Assembly (NCBI GenBank): GCA_037576195.1
Contig: CM075101.1
Location: forward strand, 45,880,001-45,944,000
From: Phytoseiulus persimilis
Taxonomy: Eukaryota; Arthropoda; Arachnida; Mesostigmata; Phytoseiidae
Direction of reading: 5' to 3'
Length of the DNA: 64,000 nucleotides
The notes under the pieces were generated by a model. It searched no databases and had not been told where the DNA came from. It saw only the letters and a program-made list of their open reading frames with translations. Below are positions 39,400-51,112 of the stretch, in pieces (position 1 is the stretch's first letter; each line of letters begins with the position of its first letter). The position numbers were made by a program, and so were the translations under genes.

Positions 39400-42300
39400 G
39401 AATGCTTGATTTGCTCTAGATATCAGAGTCCCCGAATACTGGGGAGGAACACTGAGTGTGCGTACTCTAGCTCGAAGCATCCGATAGCACCATAATGTAC
39501 ATTTTAAGTAAGGTTATTTCTGGGATTCTATAGAACGATTTTTCGACGAAGCGTGATTGGCTTCCTCGGCTGGTCTCAGTGACCGTCTTGAAAGCCACGA
39601 AGAACGTCAGGGCCGTTCAGTATCTATGCTTGCCGTAGCGGTTGAGATTCTCCAATAAACGGTCAAGACAGAACCTCATGAAGTATCCAAGAATCGAAGC
39701 TTAGTTTTATTTTAAATGCGCTGAAAAGGTTGATGAGAGAAGATTTCATGGACCTGGGGGAGGAAACAAACTATCTCACCTTGAGCACCACCAGACTCGC
39801 GGAAGAAGACTTCCCCGATGAAGCCATTCGATCACATCTGCCGTACGATGCCTTTCTCGACTTCGAGCAGTCATTTCAGTGGAAAGCGCGCCTGATCGGC
39901 AGCGAGCAGTTACGTTTGATGAAGGAGCATGCTCAGCTGGGTCACGATTGATCCGAGCTGCTCTTGACGTATGAATCGGCCCTGATTTCCAGCCTTATGC
40001 CCAGTTGTGATTGGGTATCCTACTGGGCATCCGCGAATTCGCTGTTGGAACAGTGGGCTCGTGTTGTGGTTTCGTCTCGTTATTATTGTCCTACCACAAT
40101 AAAGCGTTTATTCGCAGGGCTGCCCTCTCTCAAAATCCAAGATGGCCGCTCCTGCTCCAAATGTCAACTGGTAACCGTGATATCGTGAAAGATGGTCAGC
40201 CGGCTTCTGGACCCTCTGAACAACAACCTGTGAGTTATCCAATCGCTGAGGAGGTGACTGGTGACGACTCTTATGCGAGCGTGAATCGGGTCGTCCATGA
40301 CGCTAAATACGTGCCTTCTCACGGGCCAGCAGTTTGCTACGAGAGACTCCATATGAGGATTCCATTGACAAGTTATTCCACTTAGAAACGACTCGCGCGA
40401 GTTTCCGTCGAAAAGATGTTGTCATGTGCAGCCTTCCGATGAACGAGAGAGAAATACCCTGGAAGTGTGTCGTCGATGCGTTCTAAAATGAGACATCTCG
40501 TGTACCTGTTGCTCAGGGTCAGTGATTCCCCACCTGAGCGTGAGAGTCAGTTCGTGATCCCGTCAGAGCGCTGAGATTCTTTCACACTCCTATTGTGTCA
40601 TTGTTCATTCAAATTTGGACATGTGATTCAATCGCAACACCGGACGCCTGGTCGTAAGGCGATATCTGAGATGCTCTGTGAATCTGATTCGCTGTCAGCA
40701 CTATCGTGCTTCTCCACAGGTCGGAATGAGATTGGATCGTTAAATAGCCGCGGGAAGTTCGAGATTCGTCAGTTGAATTCGACTGCTTGGTCCCAAATGA
40801 TTCGCCTCTTGTTGCTCAGAGGAAACTAGTTTGATGGTGGTCGAGTTACGATGTGCGCAATCGTTCTTCGGAGTCTCTTGTCGACATCAACGTTACGAGA
40901 ACAGATATCATTCCATCCAGCCATGGTCTGTCTCCCGACCGTTGCACTGATCCATAACGCTCTCGGCCTTAACGTCAGGACATCACCTGAGATTCGCCCC
41001 AGTTTTGAGACATCCGATTGCTGTGTTTGAGATTCGCCAAAGCGTCGAAACTGGCTCATTCCGATATCGCTCGCTATCGAATCCGCCAATCGAATGTATC
41101 GACTCCCGCGTGGCGCGAGCCCATGGAGTTCGGCGCCACGGTCCAAAATCGATCTTATTCGACCGCAGATTTCGAGAACAAGCTCACAGACAGAATGGCC
41201 AATCTATGGCATCCTCCGCTCTTGGAAAAGCAAACAGATGTCGACTCAGCGGCTACACGTCCAGGAGCGGGGTCGCAGATTTGATTCGGGTCCTCGCAGC
41301 GTCCTCATTTTGAAGCCTCGCCCCCGACATTTCGTTATGTTCCGTTTGGTTGTAGCGCTGAGAGCAGGGCTCGAATATCGAGATTCCCGGTCGAAATAAG
41401 TTTCGATGCCAGTGTTGATATTTCGCTCGTCGCTCTAAGGATTCGGAGCGATTGTCGTGGTCTCCACCGGTGATTCCCAAGCTGTGATCCGCGACCCATT
41501 CCACGGCGTCCCGCTATCAGAATTTCACGAGGCTTTGGTGTTCCTCAGCTTGATCTGGGCTCCGTGGATTATCCGATGAATGTTTGGTTGAAACGGCACA
41601 GTCTGTCGAGACTTGTGTCTTTCGGAACAGTTGAAAAGCAGAGTGCTCACGATTGAATTGGGCATCCATGTCGTTGTGATGGTCAACCAAAACCTTGAGG
41701 TGGTACGCTTCCAGAGGAGCTCTCCGATTCGGATGCTCTGATACAGTTTTGCGCACAGGTGGCTGGTATCCCCCGTAGTCATCGACTGCCGCTTCGTCAC
41801 GCGCGTCATCTGCTACCACATACCCTTGAATTCGCTCACCCGGTTCTGTTATGGCGAGTGATTCCTGGAGGGATAGCCCCCAGGCCGAGCACGGTTTGAG
41901 GCCGTGATCCTTGAACGGGACTCGCAAGGACGTCGCAGGAACTCTAGGAGACCAACGTGCTCCGCGGGTGATGCGGGTGCTCCGCATGGGTTCTGCGGGC
42001 AGAGAAGTTTGGGAAACACTGATCTTTTCATGGGCGGAATGACAACAACGAGAACAGCGGTTGCAGCACGATTTCTAAGGAGCAAATTTCCCTCATTGAA
42101 GAAACGAATGACGATTGAGAGTTGCTCAGCGCTGCATTCCGGGTAATAGCGCACCGTTCCCCGTTGATGTCTATTTTGGCGAACTCTTGATTGAAGAAGT
42201 CGTTGAACGGAGTTGGGAAAACTTTGAATTCTCGGACCCACAGTATCGATTGACGGGGCTGCTGGATTCGGCAACAAATGCCTCGAAAGGGAAACCACAA

Positions 42301-44126
42301 AGTTATATGACCCTACAGCTCCCTGAGAGGACTCGGCTGCGATCGATACATTCGTGTACGTGCAGGACCGGTATCGGCACTTTGAGAACAATGAGTCCGT
42401 TGGGAATCGACGGTTCGGTAACCGCCTTCGTTATTCCAATCAAGAAAAAGGTTCGAGCTCCTGAGACGTTCGACGCTCGCGGCTACTCGCTATGAAAGCC
42501 ACAGTTTCTCCTTCCCTCCCTTGTTCCCATTGAGTTTTCTCCCATGGAGAGCGAGGGCACTTCTCGAAAAGCTAATCTTCGTCCGCCCCTTCCGATTTTG
42601 TAGATACTCATCGAAGTATTCAGCTATTGCCGATCTCTTGATCAGATCGCATTGCTCCGAACTCGATATGCAGAGTTCCAAGCGTCCGAGTGCTCCATGC
42701 TGGAATCGGGTCAGGGTCCAGCTTGAGTCAGCTCGGTTTGAGAGAGGGAATGTACCATTCTATGAACACGAAGAAACACCTCTCATGAGATAGAATGAGA
42801 ATCTAGCTGAAAACTTGCTCATCGACCAATGAGTACGCTGACTTTTGACTGCTTCCTCACATCGGGTTATTGTTGCGAGCTGGAATTTTTCCAGTCAGCG
42901 CTCGTTCAGAACGCTGGGAGAGTTCTCAAGCCATGCCTGACCTCTTGGGAACCAAGCAGAAAACTTATTCGCTTCCTACACACATTTGGGTCACCGACTC
43001 GACATGTCGGGGGCGCGGAATCTACCTACTTCCGCGCCATCCCACGTTCATCCTCCCTCTGCCAGCATTTTTTCGGTACTCCTCGAGTTCCCTATCCAGA
43101 ACGCGTCTTTCCGCGCTGGAGTGGCGGGATCAGGTAATCTAACTGTCGGCATTCTTTCTCGCCACGCGTGAAGGCATTACTACCCGTCAATATCTACACT
43201 GAGATATTATTAATATCGCTGTCCTCTCGAGGAAGTCGGCTCAGAGGAAGGTGCAAGAACAATGGCGGGGATTCCATCTATCCAAATAACGGCTTTCCCG
43301 CTATTTTCCACGTGTCCAGCAGCGAGCTGTCCAAAGAGCTTCCCCAGCTTTTGGCCTCCTCTGAACGCTCTTGATCGCGACGCTTCTCAACGCGGACTTA
43401 AAGAGCCATCCGAGTCAGATTCTGACGACTCCGAGCAACCTTCGATAGCAGCCCGCATCATGCAAGTTCGATACCGAGGTCTTGCTCACAAATATCTCTC
43501 GTAGCCCACAGAGATTTAACCACTCACTCGCACACTGGCCTCTCTCCCTTTGCCAGTGGTCAAGTGGTCTCTGTTACGATTCCCTGAGACAGAATCGCTG
43601 TTCACGTCAACATCGCTCACGTTGATGGAGCGATAGAATCTATCAAACGAGCCGACCGGTATGGGAATGTGTGGCGTGTTTCACGGCTCTTTCGCAGGGG
43701 CCCTGTGTTCGAAAACGATTGTTTCAATGATTCTGAATCTGGCAATCTATTCTCGACCCGTTCGGAGTGTAGCTCGAAGTTCCTGGCGTGGTTCTCAGCA
43801 TGAGGTTCGAATCTACCTGAAATCGAGGCGTCGAAAACCGTTTCGAGTTCCTCAACGATTGTTTTGGCGTCAAGGTTTTTCACTCTACTAACTCTAACTC
43901 GTGGTCAATCGCGAGACGAGGCCTCGCTCGTGCGAATCCCTACGTGGAGTCGACCTTCGTCGACGTGAGCTCAACGATTCGGAGGCTCCTCCGGGCCAGT
44001 TGGCGGCGAATTCCCGGTCGACTCCAGTGGTAACACTCAATAACTCGTTTGTTTCAGGAGTAGGAGGGAAGCTCTCCACCAGACCAGTTCCCTGTAGGGC
44101 GTTGTTGGCCTGGCCAGGTCTCCAAC
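39400..44126. other. stretch without firm gene
   Basis: It holds unassigned open frames. One is a plus-strand frame from an ATG at 40,161 that reads 23 codons to a GTGAGT donor and might be a first exon. Another starts at 43,265 with a good initiation context (ACAATGG) and has an acidic SDSDDSE segment. A third pair lies on both strands at about 41,500-42,500. A short inverted repeat (TGCCCAGT/ACTGGGCA) lies at about 39,997-40,028. Nothing here could be assigned. Confidence 0.35.
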
Positions 44127-47100
44127 ATGGAGCCAACCTTGGAGCACACCGTATCCATCCAGGGCATGACATGCAAATCATGCGTCAACAGCATTCAGCT
44201 CACGATCGGGGAACGATCCGATATCGCGAGCATTCGGGCAAGCATCTCCACCAAATTTCAAGTTTGCTCGCTCATTCCCGCCATCCCATGCTTGGGGAAT
44301 CAATTTTTTACCGTGGTCTCCACTTCCCAGGTCGCCCTGGAGGATGCTCGAGGCTACGTGGTTGCTCCGGCATCGGTGTCTCCGTTGGTTCTGGCTGGAG
44401 CGATAGAGGACATGGGTTTCGAGTGCTCTTACCTCCATACGACGGCGAGCATCCGGATAGATGGTATGACATGCCAATCATGTGTGCGGAATATCCAGAG
44501 CACCTTGACGCCGATCGGAGGAATCATCGAAGTCGCGGTGTTCCTCAAAGAAGCCAAAGGAACCTTCACGTTCGATGCCAGAATCATATCCGTTGAGAAG
44601 ATTGTGGAACATATCGACGACATGGGCTTCATCCCGAGATGGCCGTTCGAGGAGGACGTCGATAAAGACTTCGACCAGATCGCGAAGAGACACGAATCCG
44701 CCCTGGACGAGGTCGACGCCATTTTGAGCAACTCCGGAACGAACGGCTGGATCACGAACTCGGAAGAAACGATCAGAGAAGTTGACCAGATTCTGGACAC
44801 GATCCCCTCGGCGCTGCTCTCGGAAGACACTGTGATCAATGTTAGTGAAAGTGACAAGTGCGTGCTGCGTGTGAGCGGAATGACATGCTCGAGCTGCGTG
44901 GCGGCGATCGAGAAAGGCCTCAAGAGGTACCCTGGCGTCGAACAGGTCCTGGTGGCGCTCCTGGCCCAGAAGGCAGAAGTGAAATACGATCGGGGATTGA
45001 TTTCGACCCGCGAGATCATTGCTGCCCTCAAGGACCTCGGCTTCGGCGCCGAAGAGCTCGATTACGCCACGGAAGCTCACGGCGAATGTCAGCTCCGAGT
45101 GGATGGCATGTCAAACCAGGCGGATGCGAGTCACATCGAGGCCCAGCTCGCTCGAGTCAAAGGCGTCCTTTCCGCACGCGTGGACTTCCTCCAGAAGAAA
45201 GCTTGGTTCAAGACCGATTCGGAAGTCATCGGAGTCCGTGCGCTCTACGACCGTATCAGCAAGCTCGGATACTTCCCGTCGCCGATCGACTTCCAATCAG
45301 AGAACCTACTCGACAGGAACGAGGCCAATCAATGGAGAAAATCTTTCCTTCTGTCGCTGCTGTTCTTCGCGCCGTCAATGACGGTGATGATGTTCTTCAT
45401 GACTCACATGCACTGGGAACGGCTCTGGTTACCTGGTGTTTCGAACAAAAACTTCCTCCTCCTCACGCTGGCTACCCCTGCGCAGTTCATTGGGGGCCGC
45501 TACTTCTACGTGCAGGCCTACAAGGCCCTCAAGCACGGCATGGCGAACATGGACGTGCTGGTCATGCTGGCGACGAACACAGCCTATTTTTACAGCGTCA
45601 CAGTGTGTCTGATTTTCATGATCGCTGGCAGCAGCCGGAGTCCGAAGACGTTCTTCGAAACGTCTCCAATGCTCATCATGTTCATATCGATGGGCAGGTG
45701 GCTCGAGCACAAAGCCAAGGTGAATGCAGTTCCGTTGGTTTCCATGAGAAAATCTCAGCTATTCCAAGATGGTGGCGAATTTCCGGGAGATAATCGAAAT
45801 TCCTAACTCTAGGGTAAAACATCCGAGGCTCTTTCGAAGCTGATCTCAATGCAAACTTCGGAAGCGATTCTCGCGGAGGTCGACAGTGATTTTAACATAA
45901 GTGACGAAAAACCCATTCACGTCGGTCTCCTGCAACGCGGTGATATCGTGAAGGTGTATCCTGGAGAGAAAGTCCCCGTCGATGGCAAAGTCATCCATGG
46001 GAGCTCGATGGTGGATGAATCTTTGATCACCGGTGAGTTCTAAACAGGCCCTGAATGAGCGTTGATTCTCTCTATTCGAAGCGTGTGGTGGAGGATCGAC
46101 CACACTTCTGAACGATCCGTCGTTCCGCTCCTCAGGCGAACACTTGCCCGTTTTGAAGAAGCCAGACTCGTTGGCGATCGCTGGATCGGTAAACGGCAAC
46201 TCGCCCCTCCTCATCAAAGCGACCCACGTCGCTCAAGACACGACTCTGAACCAAATTGTGAAATTGGTCGAGGACGCACAAACATCGAAAGCACCCATTC
46301 AACAGTTGGCCGACCAACTTGCCGGCTATTTCGTTCCTGCGGTCTGTTTCATCGCGGGAATCACGCTCGCGTCCTGGATCGTGGTCGGATTCCATGACGT
46401 GAGCTACATTCGCTCGCTCTACATGCATTTGGTGAGAAACTTCCCTCGAGTCTCGGAGAACAGGTTATCGTGAGCTCGGATTCGCTCGACTCAACTCAGG
46501 CTCGCTTCCAGGACGTCGCTTCTGACACCGAAGTTGTTCTGCTCTTCTCCTTCCAATGCGCTATAACCGTTCTCGCCATCGCGTGCCCGTGCTCGCTCGG
46601 TCTGGCCACTCCCACAGCCGTCATGGTTGGCACGGGCGTCGGAGCTCGGAACGGTATCCTAATCAAAGGCGGCGAGCCGCTCGAACTCCTCCATAAGGTG
46701 ACTCGCGGTGGCAGTTGACGTGAGAACGTCTTCCCGTCCGAGGAGGAGTGGGTCGGACGTAATCTACTGACCTTACTAACTGCGCGTCGTCCTCATTCCA
46801 GATTCAGTGTATTGTCTTCGACAAGACCGGTACACTAACCGAGGGTAGGCCCACGGTAACCAGACTCGTAGTTTTCACCTCCGGCGATGAGCAAACAGCC
46901 ATAACGGAAACTCTCTGCCTCATCGGAGGCGCTGAGGCGTCCAGCGAGCACCCAATTGCCAACGCGATCACAGAATTTGCCAAAAAGTGAGAACGAACTC
47001 TCGAGCTGATTCAGCCATCGGCGACCAGCACGCGCAGGAGCTCTGACTCTGATCCCACTATGACCTAAACGTACTTCCCCAGTTACCTCAAAATTCAATC

Positions 47101-48748
47101 GTTTCCGGCTGTGAGGAATTTCGAAGTCGTTCCCGGAATGGGCATCAGATGTGAGACGACGGGCATCACGGACTTTGTGCGGAACTGCCAACAAAACGAG
47201 GATGTAGAATACATCATCGAGGTCGTCAACTGCGATCGTCTGAACTCCACCCTCGTGGACGTCAGTGCCAGTGACAAAGGTACGCAGCAGGGGTTTCTTC
47301 CTCGCCCCGACTTCGCCCGGGTCCTATTTCGTGTAAGCGGGAAAATCACTCCAGAATGTTCACAGCAGAGCGACGGATTTGTTTTTGCAGCCAAGCCGAA
47401 AGACGGCGTTCATCAGCTCCTCATTGGAAACCGAGCGCTCCTCGAGCAGGAGAAGGTTTTCATTTCGAAGGAGGTCGACGTCGTTGTGGAGCACGCTCAG
47501 CTCTCTGGCGATACGGTCGTCATGGTTGCCTGCGATGGGGAAGTTGTGTGCGTTGCGGCCGTCGCTGATAAGGTACGTGACCCGGGAGGCGTCTTTAGAT
47601 ACGCGAATGGCCGCATTTCGGAAGATTTCGAGCAACTCCGGATCCCCCCCCCCTCATCTCATGCTTTTCCAGGTGAAACGAGAGTCGAAGAGCGTCGTCG
47701 CCTGCCTCAAACGGATGGGTATCCAAGTCTCCATGCTGACGGGCGACAACCGAAACTCTGCGCTAGCTGTAGCGCAAAGAATAGGCATAGACACTGTTTT
47801 CAGCGAAGTTCTTCCCTCTCATAAGGTATTTTCATTCAACTCCTCAAGGAACTTGCCCAATAGAATGTTCATCCCGGGAGTCCTTAGTTGAAAACCTTTC
47901 CTTGAATCGCTTCCCCTGAATGTTCCAGGTGGCGAAAGTGAAGACACTGCGAGAACAGTTCGGCTTGGTGGCGATGGTTGGAGACGGCATCAATGATAGC
48001 CCGGCTTTAGCTCACAGTGACGTGGGCATAGCAGTTGGTGCCGGGACAGATGTCGCCGTCGAAGCTGCAGATGTTGTGCTCATAAAGGTCAGAGCCCATT
48101 CGGATACAGCCGCACAGAATGTGCCGCACCGTTCCCTTTGCCGTCCTTCTGGAGTGCCCTCACATCGATCGAGGACTGCTTTAAGGCAATCCGGGACTAG
48201 TTCACCTGTGAACCACATGTACGACGAAAACCTAAACGTGGTGTCATGTTTTCCACCGTTACAGGACAACCTCGTTGACGTTCTGACAGCTCTGGATCTT
48301 TCCCGCAAGACTGTTCAACGCATCAAATACAATTTTCTTTTCGCGACGCTGTACAACCTACTTGGGATCCCAATGGCGGCTGGGTTATTCATTCCGTTCG
48401 GAATAGTGCTGCGGCCTTGGATGGGATCTCTGGCGATGAGTGTGTCTTCTGTCATCGTGGTGGGATCATCTCTGCTGCTGAAGAGGTATTGAGGCGCTAG
48501 ATCATACTACCAAGACTTCCTGCTCGTACTCCCCGGGAAATTCGCGAGATACCGGCAGTCAACATCAGCTTTCGTTTTTCAGATATCGGAAGCCCTCGCG
48601 AGCGCAAATCGAGTCAAACGGTTTCGCGAAAGAATTCCGGAACTCGAACAAGACACTTTTGCCAAGATGGAAGTTTTTCCCGACGTTCACCAGAACTGCC
48701 CCGGTCCTAACAAAAGTCCACTACAGTCCTCTCACGCAGATCAACTGA
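44127..48748 (+). CDS. ATP7: copper-transporting P1B-type ATPase (ATP7A/B family)
   Basis: The enzyme pumps Cu(I) into the secretory pathway and out of the cell using ATP. Exons: 44,127-44,237; 44,331-45,719; 45,813-46,032; 46,136-46,431; 46,500-46,697; 46,802-46,986; 47,083-47,279; 47,391-47,572; 47,673-47,825; 47,929-48,087; 48,265-48,485; 48,583-48,748; 1,158 residues. Metal-binding domains are GMTCKSC (13-19), GMTCQSC (82-88) and GMTCSSC (220-226), with a fourth domain lacking its cysteines (GMSNQAD, 296-302). Core motifs are all intact: TGE (573-575), CPC (701-703), phosphorylation DKTGT (Asp745), SEHP (His788), TGDN (949-952) and GDGINDS (995-1001). Intron 1 uses a GC donor. The C-terminal exon is accepted because KRYRKP continues the family's pattern; reading on instead stops at once. 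The start is chosen just before the first metal-binding domain. Convergent with NSUN6. Confidence 0.95.
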
Positions 48749-49104
48749 TTGCCAAAATACTTCCTCGAGCATTGGCTGCAGATCGGCGGCGGGACACTTT
48801 GGGTCTGCAGAATGTTTCGGCAAAACAATTCACCCTCGTAAACGCGAGGAACTTTGTGTTGGGACGAGTTTTTTTTCCCGCGGAGCCCTTTCCGTCCACC
48901 GCATGTGGTGCATTCGAGTCGTTCGGCACACTGTGCTCGTTTCAGATTTCGCTTCTTGCCGAAACATTCATCGCAGGAAGTCCCCATCAGGTCAATCTTG
49001 AATCTGGGAACCGAGTGTTTCTCCAGCGATAAATTATTACGGAGTTTGTCTTCTATCAAATGTTCCCTGTCTTGTTGGAAGACGTCATGCTGTCCCTCAC
49101 ACAC
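48721..49104 (-). other. cysteine-rich antisense open frame over ATP7 3' end
   Basis: A 127-codon minus-strand frame with paired cysteines (SCDECFGKK, ECTTCGG, CSQC). The spacing recalls decayed C2H2 zinc fingers (for example CDEC followed by NLKR), but the zinc-binding histidines are absent. It overlaps the last ATP7 exon and its 3' UTR. It is more likely a relic or a chance frame than a gene. Confidence 0.2.
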
Positions 49105-49238
49105 TCAGGCGTTGCAAGCGAGAGAAGTTACACTCTCGTGATCAACAAATGTATATATGAGCTTAACGAGGAGGAAGGTTGATAACAAGTTTTCCTCACG
49201 GGTCTCAATTGCTTCTACGTAGCTCTACATGTGATATA

Positions 49239-49244
49239 AATAAA
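49239..49244 (+). promoter_or_regulatory. poly(A) signal for ATP7
   Basis: AATAAA about 490 nt past the ATP7 stop codon, in a locally AT-rich patch. Confidence 0.55.
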
Positions 49245-49672
49245 CATTGATGAACTCTCGAGTGCGATGAGCCTCCTGAAGATGTTATCAGCCGGCGGGA
49301 TCGTGGCCGAGTGATCCGAACAATCTTGTCTTTGCGATTTCCGGAAATCCCCTCGCAGCGATCCAGTTTGACGATCTCCCGTCCAGGGGTGGACCTGAGA
49401 GTGGATCCATGAAACTGCAGTCGGCAAATTCCTTGGAGCTTTCGGGAATGCAAACGTTGCATCATGTGCATCTCAAACACACCTGGAATGATGTCATTCC
49501 GGTTTTACTGCGTCCCATCCCGCTTCGGAAGTGATCAAGGAGCAGGGAGGTTGTTCTCCCTCTAACCGAAGTGCATGCCAGGGGGAATCGCGCGGTGACA
49601 CTTCTCCCGCTATCGTTGCCGAGTGAAGTTAATGATAAGATATGGGAGAACGGACGTTCCGTTCGCGCCGCC

Positions 49673-51112
49673 TCACAATGCATTCGAAACTTCGGTTCCG
49701 GATGGCTGATCACCTCCGGACGGGACTTGTTCTCGCATGTTTTCTCCATCGAGCCCGTGATGGGTGTCGATTTTCTTCTTGAACTTCGCTATGAAAAACC
49801 CTATTGTGTCGACGTTGAAGTCGGTGCCTTTCTGTGTCCCGTCGAACAGCTGCAGAAGTTTCCGTTGATCCTCGGTCAATCCCTCGCATCCGCGGCCTGC
49901 GGCCCCGAGATGAGGTTCCTGGGGGACCAGTTTCAGCGGCAGATTCTTCAGAGCCCAAGCGACCACCAACTCGTTTTCAGCGGAGTTGATACTGCAGGTG
50001 GAGTAAACGAGCTCACCATCGTCTTTCAAGAGATCGGAGGCGGCTTTCAGGAGCGCTCGCTGCAGGTTCGGGTAGCTCTGGACCTCTTTCAGAGTGTGTC
50101 GGTAACGTAAGCGGGGTCTCTGTCCTAAGGCACTGCATGGAGCATCTAAGAGAATTCTGTCGAATTTCTGGGGACCAGTCGCGAGTTCCGGGTTCTCTGC
50201 AAACGGTACTGTGCCATCGTGCACCACGCATTTCACACAACTCAAGTTCCATAGCTCGCACTTCTCTATCGTTTGCGCGAGACGGCTCCTGGATTTGTCG
50301 AGAGCGATCACGGTCCCCGTATTCCTCATCAACGTGGCCAGGTGCGTAGTCTTCCCCCCAGGCGCGGAGCACATGTCTAATACAGTCTCTCCGGGTTGAG
50401 GATTCAAAACTTTGGCACACACAGCGGATGGCAAGTTCTGGAGCAGCAGTATATCCGGATAAATTCTATTCAGAGGAGGGCAGTTATGGACAGGCTGAGT
50501 GACTTCAACAGCGGGTCCTGAATTCAAATTATCTTTGAAGATATCGTCTCGTGACACGAGGGCTTTGCCGTTACCGATGAAGATCTTCTCCCCGGTGTAT
50601 CTGCGCTTGAGGCCTCGCGTACACTTCTGTTCGAGATCCGCATAGACCGCCACCATGTCACCTGCTCGAAGGCCTCCAGGAGCCGACAGGACGCCCGGCA
50701 CGTATATTTTGGCACCCCGCAGAACAGCTTCTCCGCATTGAAGGCCCACGATGAGCTGGCGCGGGCAGGGCTCGATGGCAACCGGGACTTTCGGGGACAC
50801 GATGATCAAGGTATCTCCCAAATGAGAATGCCCCTCGATGGTGTAGGCGTCGCAACTTCCCGCGTCTCTGTTCACATAGGCTTGGAGTTTCTCCTTAGCT
50901 TCTTGAACCGTTGTCTTCAAAGTGTTCACTCTCAGGACCGTGTACTGAGGGGGAACCGCGAGCCAGCGTTTGAGACGCTCGAACTCTTCGGGCGCGCTCT
51001 GAGCCGAGAGGAATTTCTCGACGTCATTCCTCTCCCGGAAGATATTGAAATCCTTCAAGGCATCCTTCATCCTCAACACGACTCGACAGAACCGCACGAT
51101 GTCAAGTTGCAT
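49673..51112 (-). CDS. NSUN6: tRNA (cytosine-5) methyltransferase NSUN6
   Basis: NSUN6 methylates C72 in the acceptor stem of certain tRNAs (Cys and Thr in animals) using S-adenosylmethionine, in the cytoplasm. A single exon encodes 479 residues; human NSUN6 has 469. An RNA-binding PUA domain occupies roughly residues 115-205 (GLQCGEAVLRGAKIYVPG). The Rossmann methyltransferase fold follows, with the SAM-binding motif LDMCSAPGGKTTH (245-257). Both catalytic cysteines of the family are present: the nucleophile in YSTCS (Cys373) and the release cysteine in DAPCSALGQRP (Cys326). The C-terminal IGFFIAKF motif closes the fold. The ATG at 51,112 is the first in frame. The extra C-terminal tail of about 30 residues is hydrophilic. 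The lack of coding introns contrasts with every other gene here. Confidence 0.96.
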   Translation of the reverse strand: MQLDIVRFCRVVLRMKDALKDFNIFRERNDVEKFLSAQSAPEEFERLKRWLAVPPQYTVLRVNTLKTTVQEAKEKLQAYVNRDAGSCDAYTIEGHSHLGDTLIIVSPKVPVAIEPCPRQLIVGLQCGEAVLRGAKIYVPGVLSAPGGLRAGDMVAVYADLEQKCTRGLKRRYTGEKIFIGNGKALVSRDDIFKDNLNSGPAVEVTQPVHNCPPLNRIYPDILLLQNLPSAVCAKVLNPQPGETVLDMCSAPGGKTTHLATLMRNTGTVIALDKSRSRLAQTIEKCELWNLSCVKCVVHDGTVPFAENPELATGPQKFDRILLDAPCSALGQRPRLRYRHTLKEVQSYPNLQRALLKAASDLLKDDGELVYSTCSINSAENELVVAWALKNLPLKLVPQEPHLGAAGRGCEGLTEDQRKLLQLFDGTQKGTDFNVDTIGFFIAKFKKKIDTHHGLDGENMREQVPSGGDQPSGTEVSNAL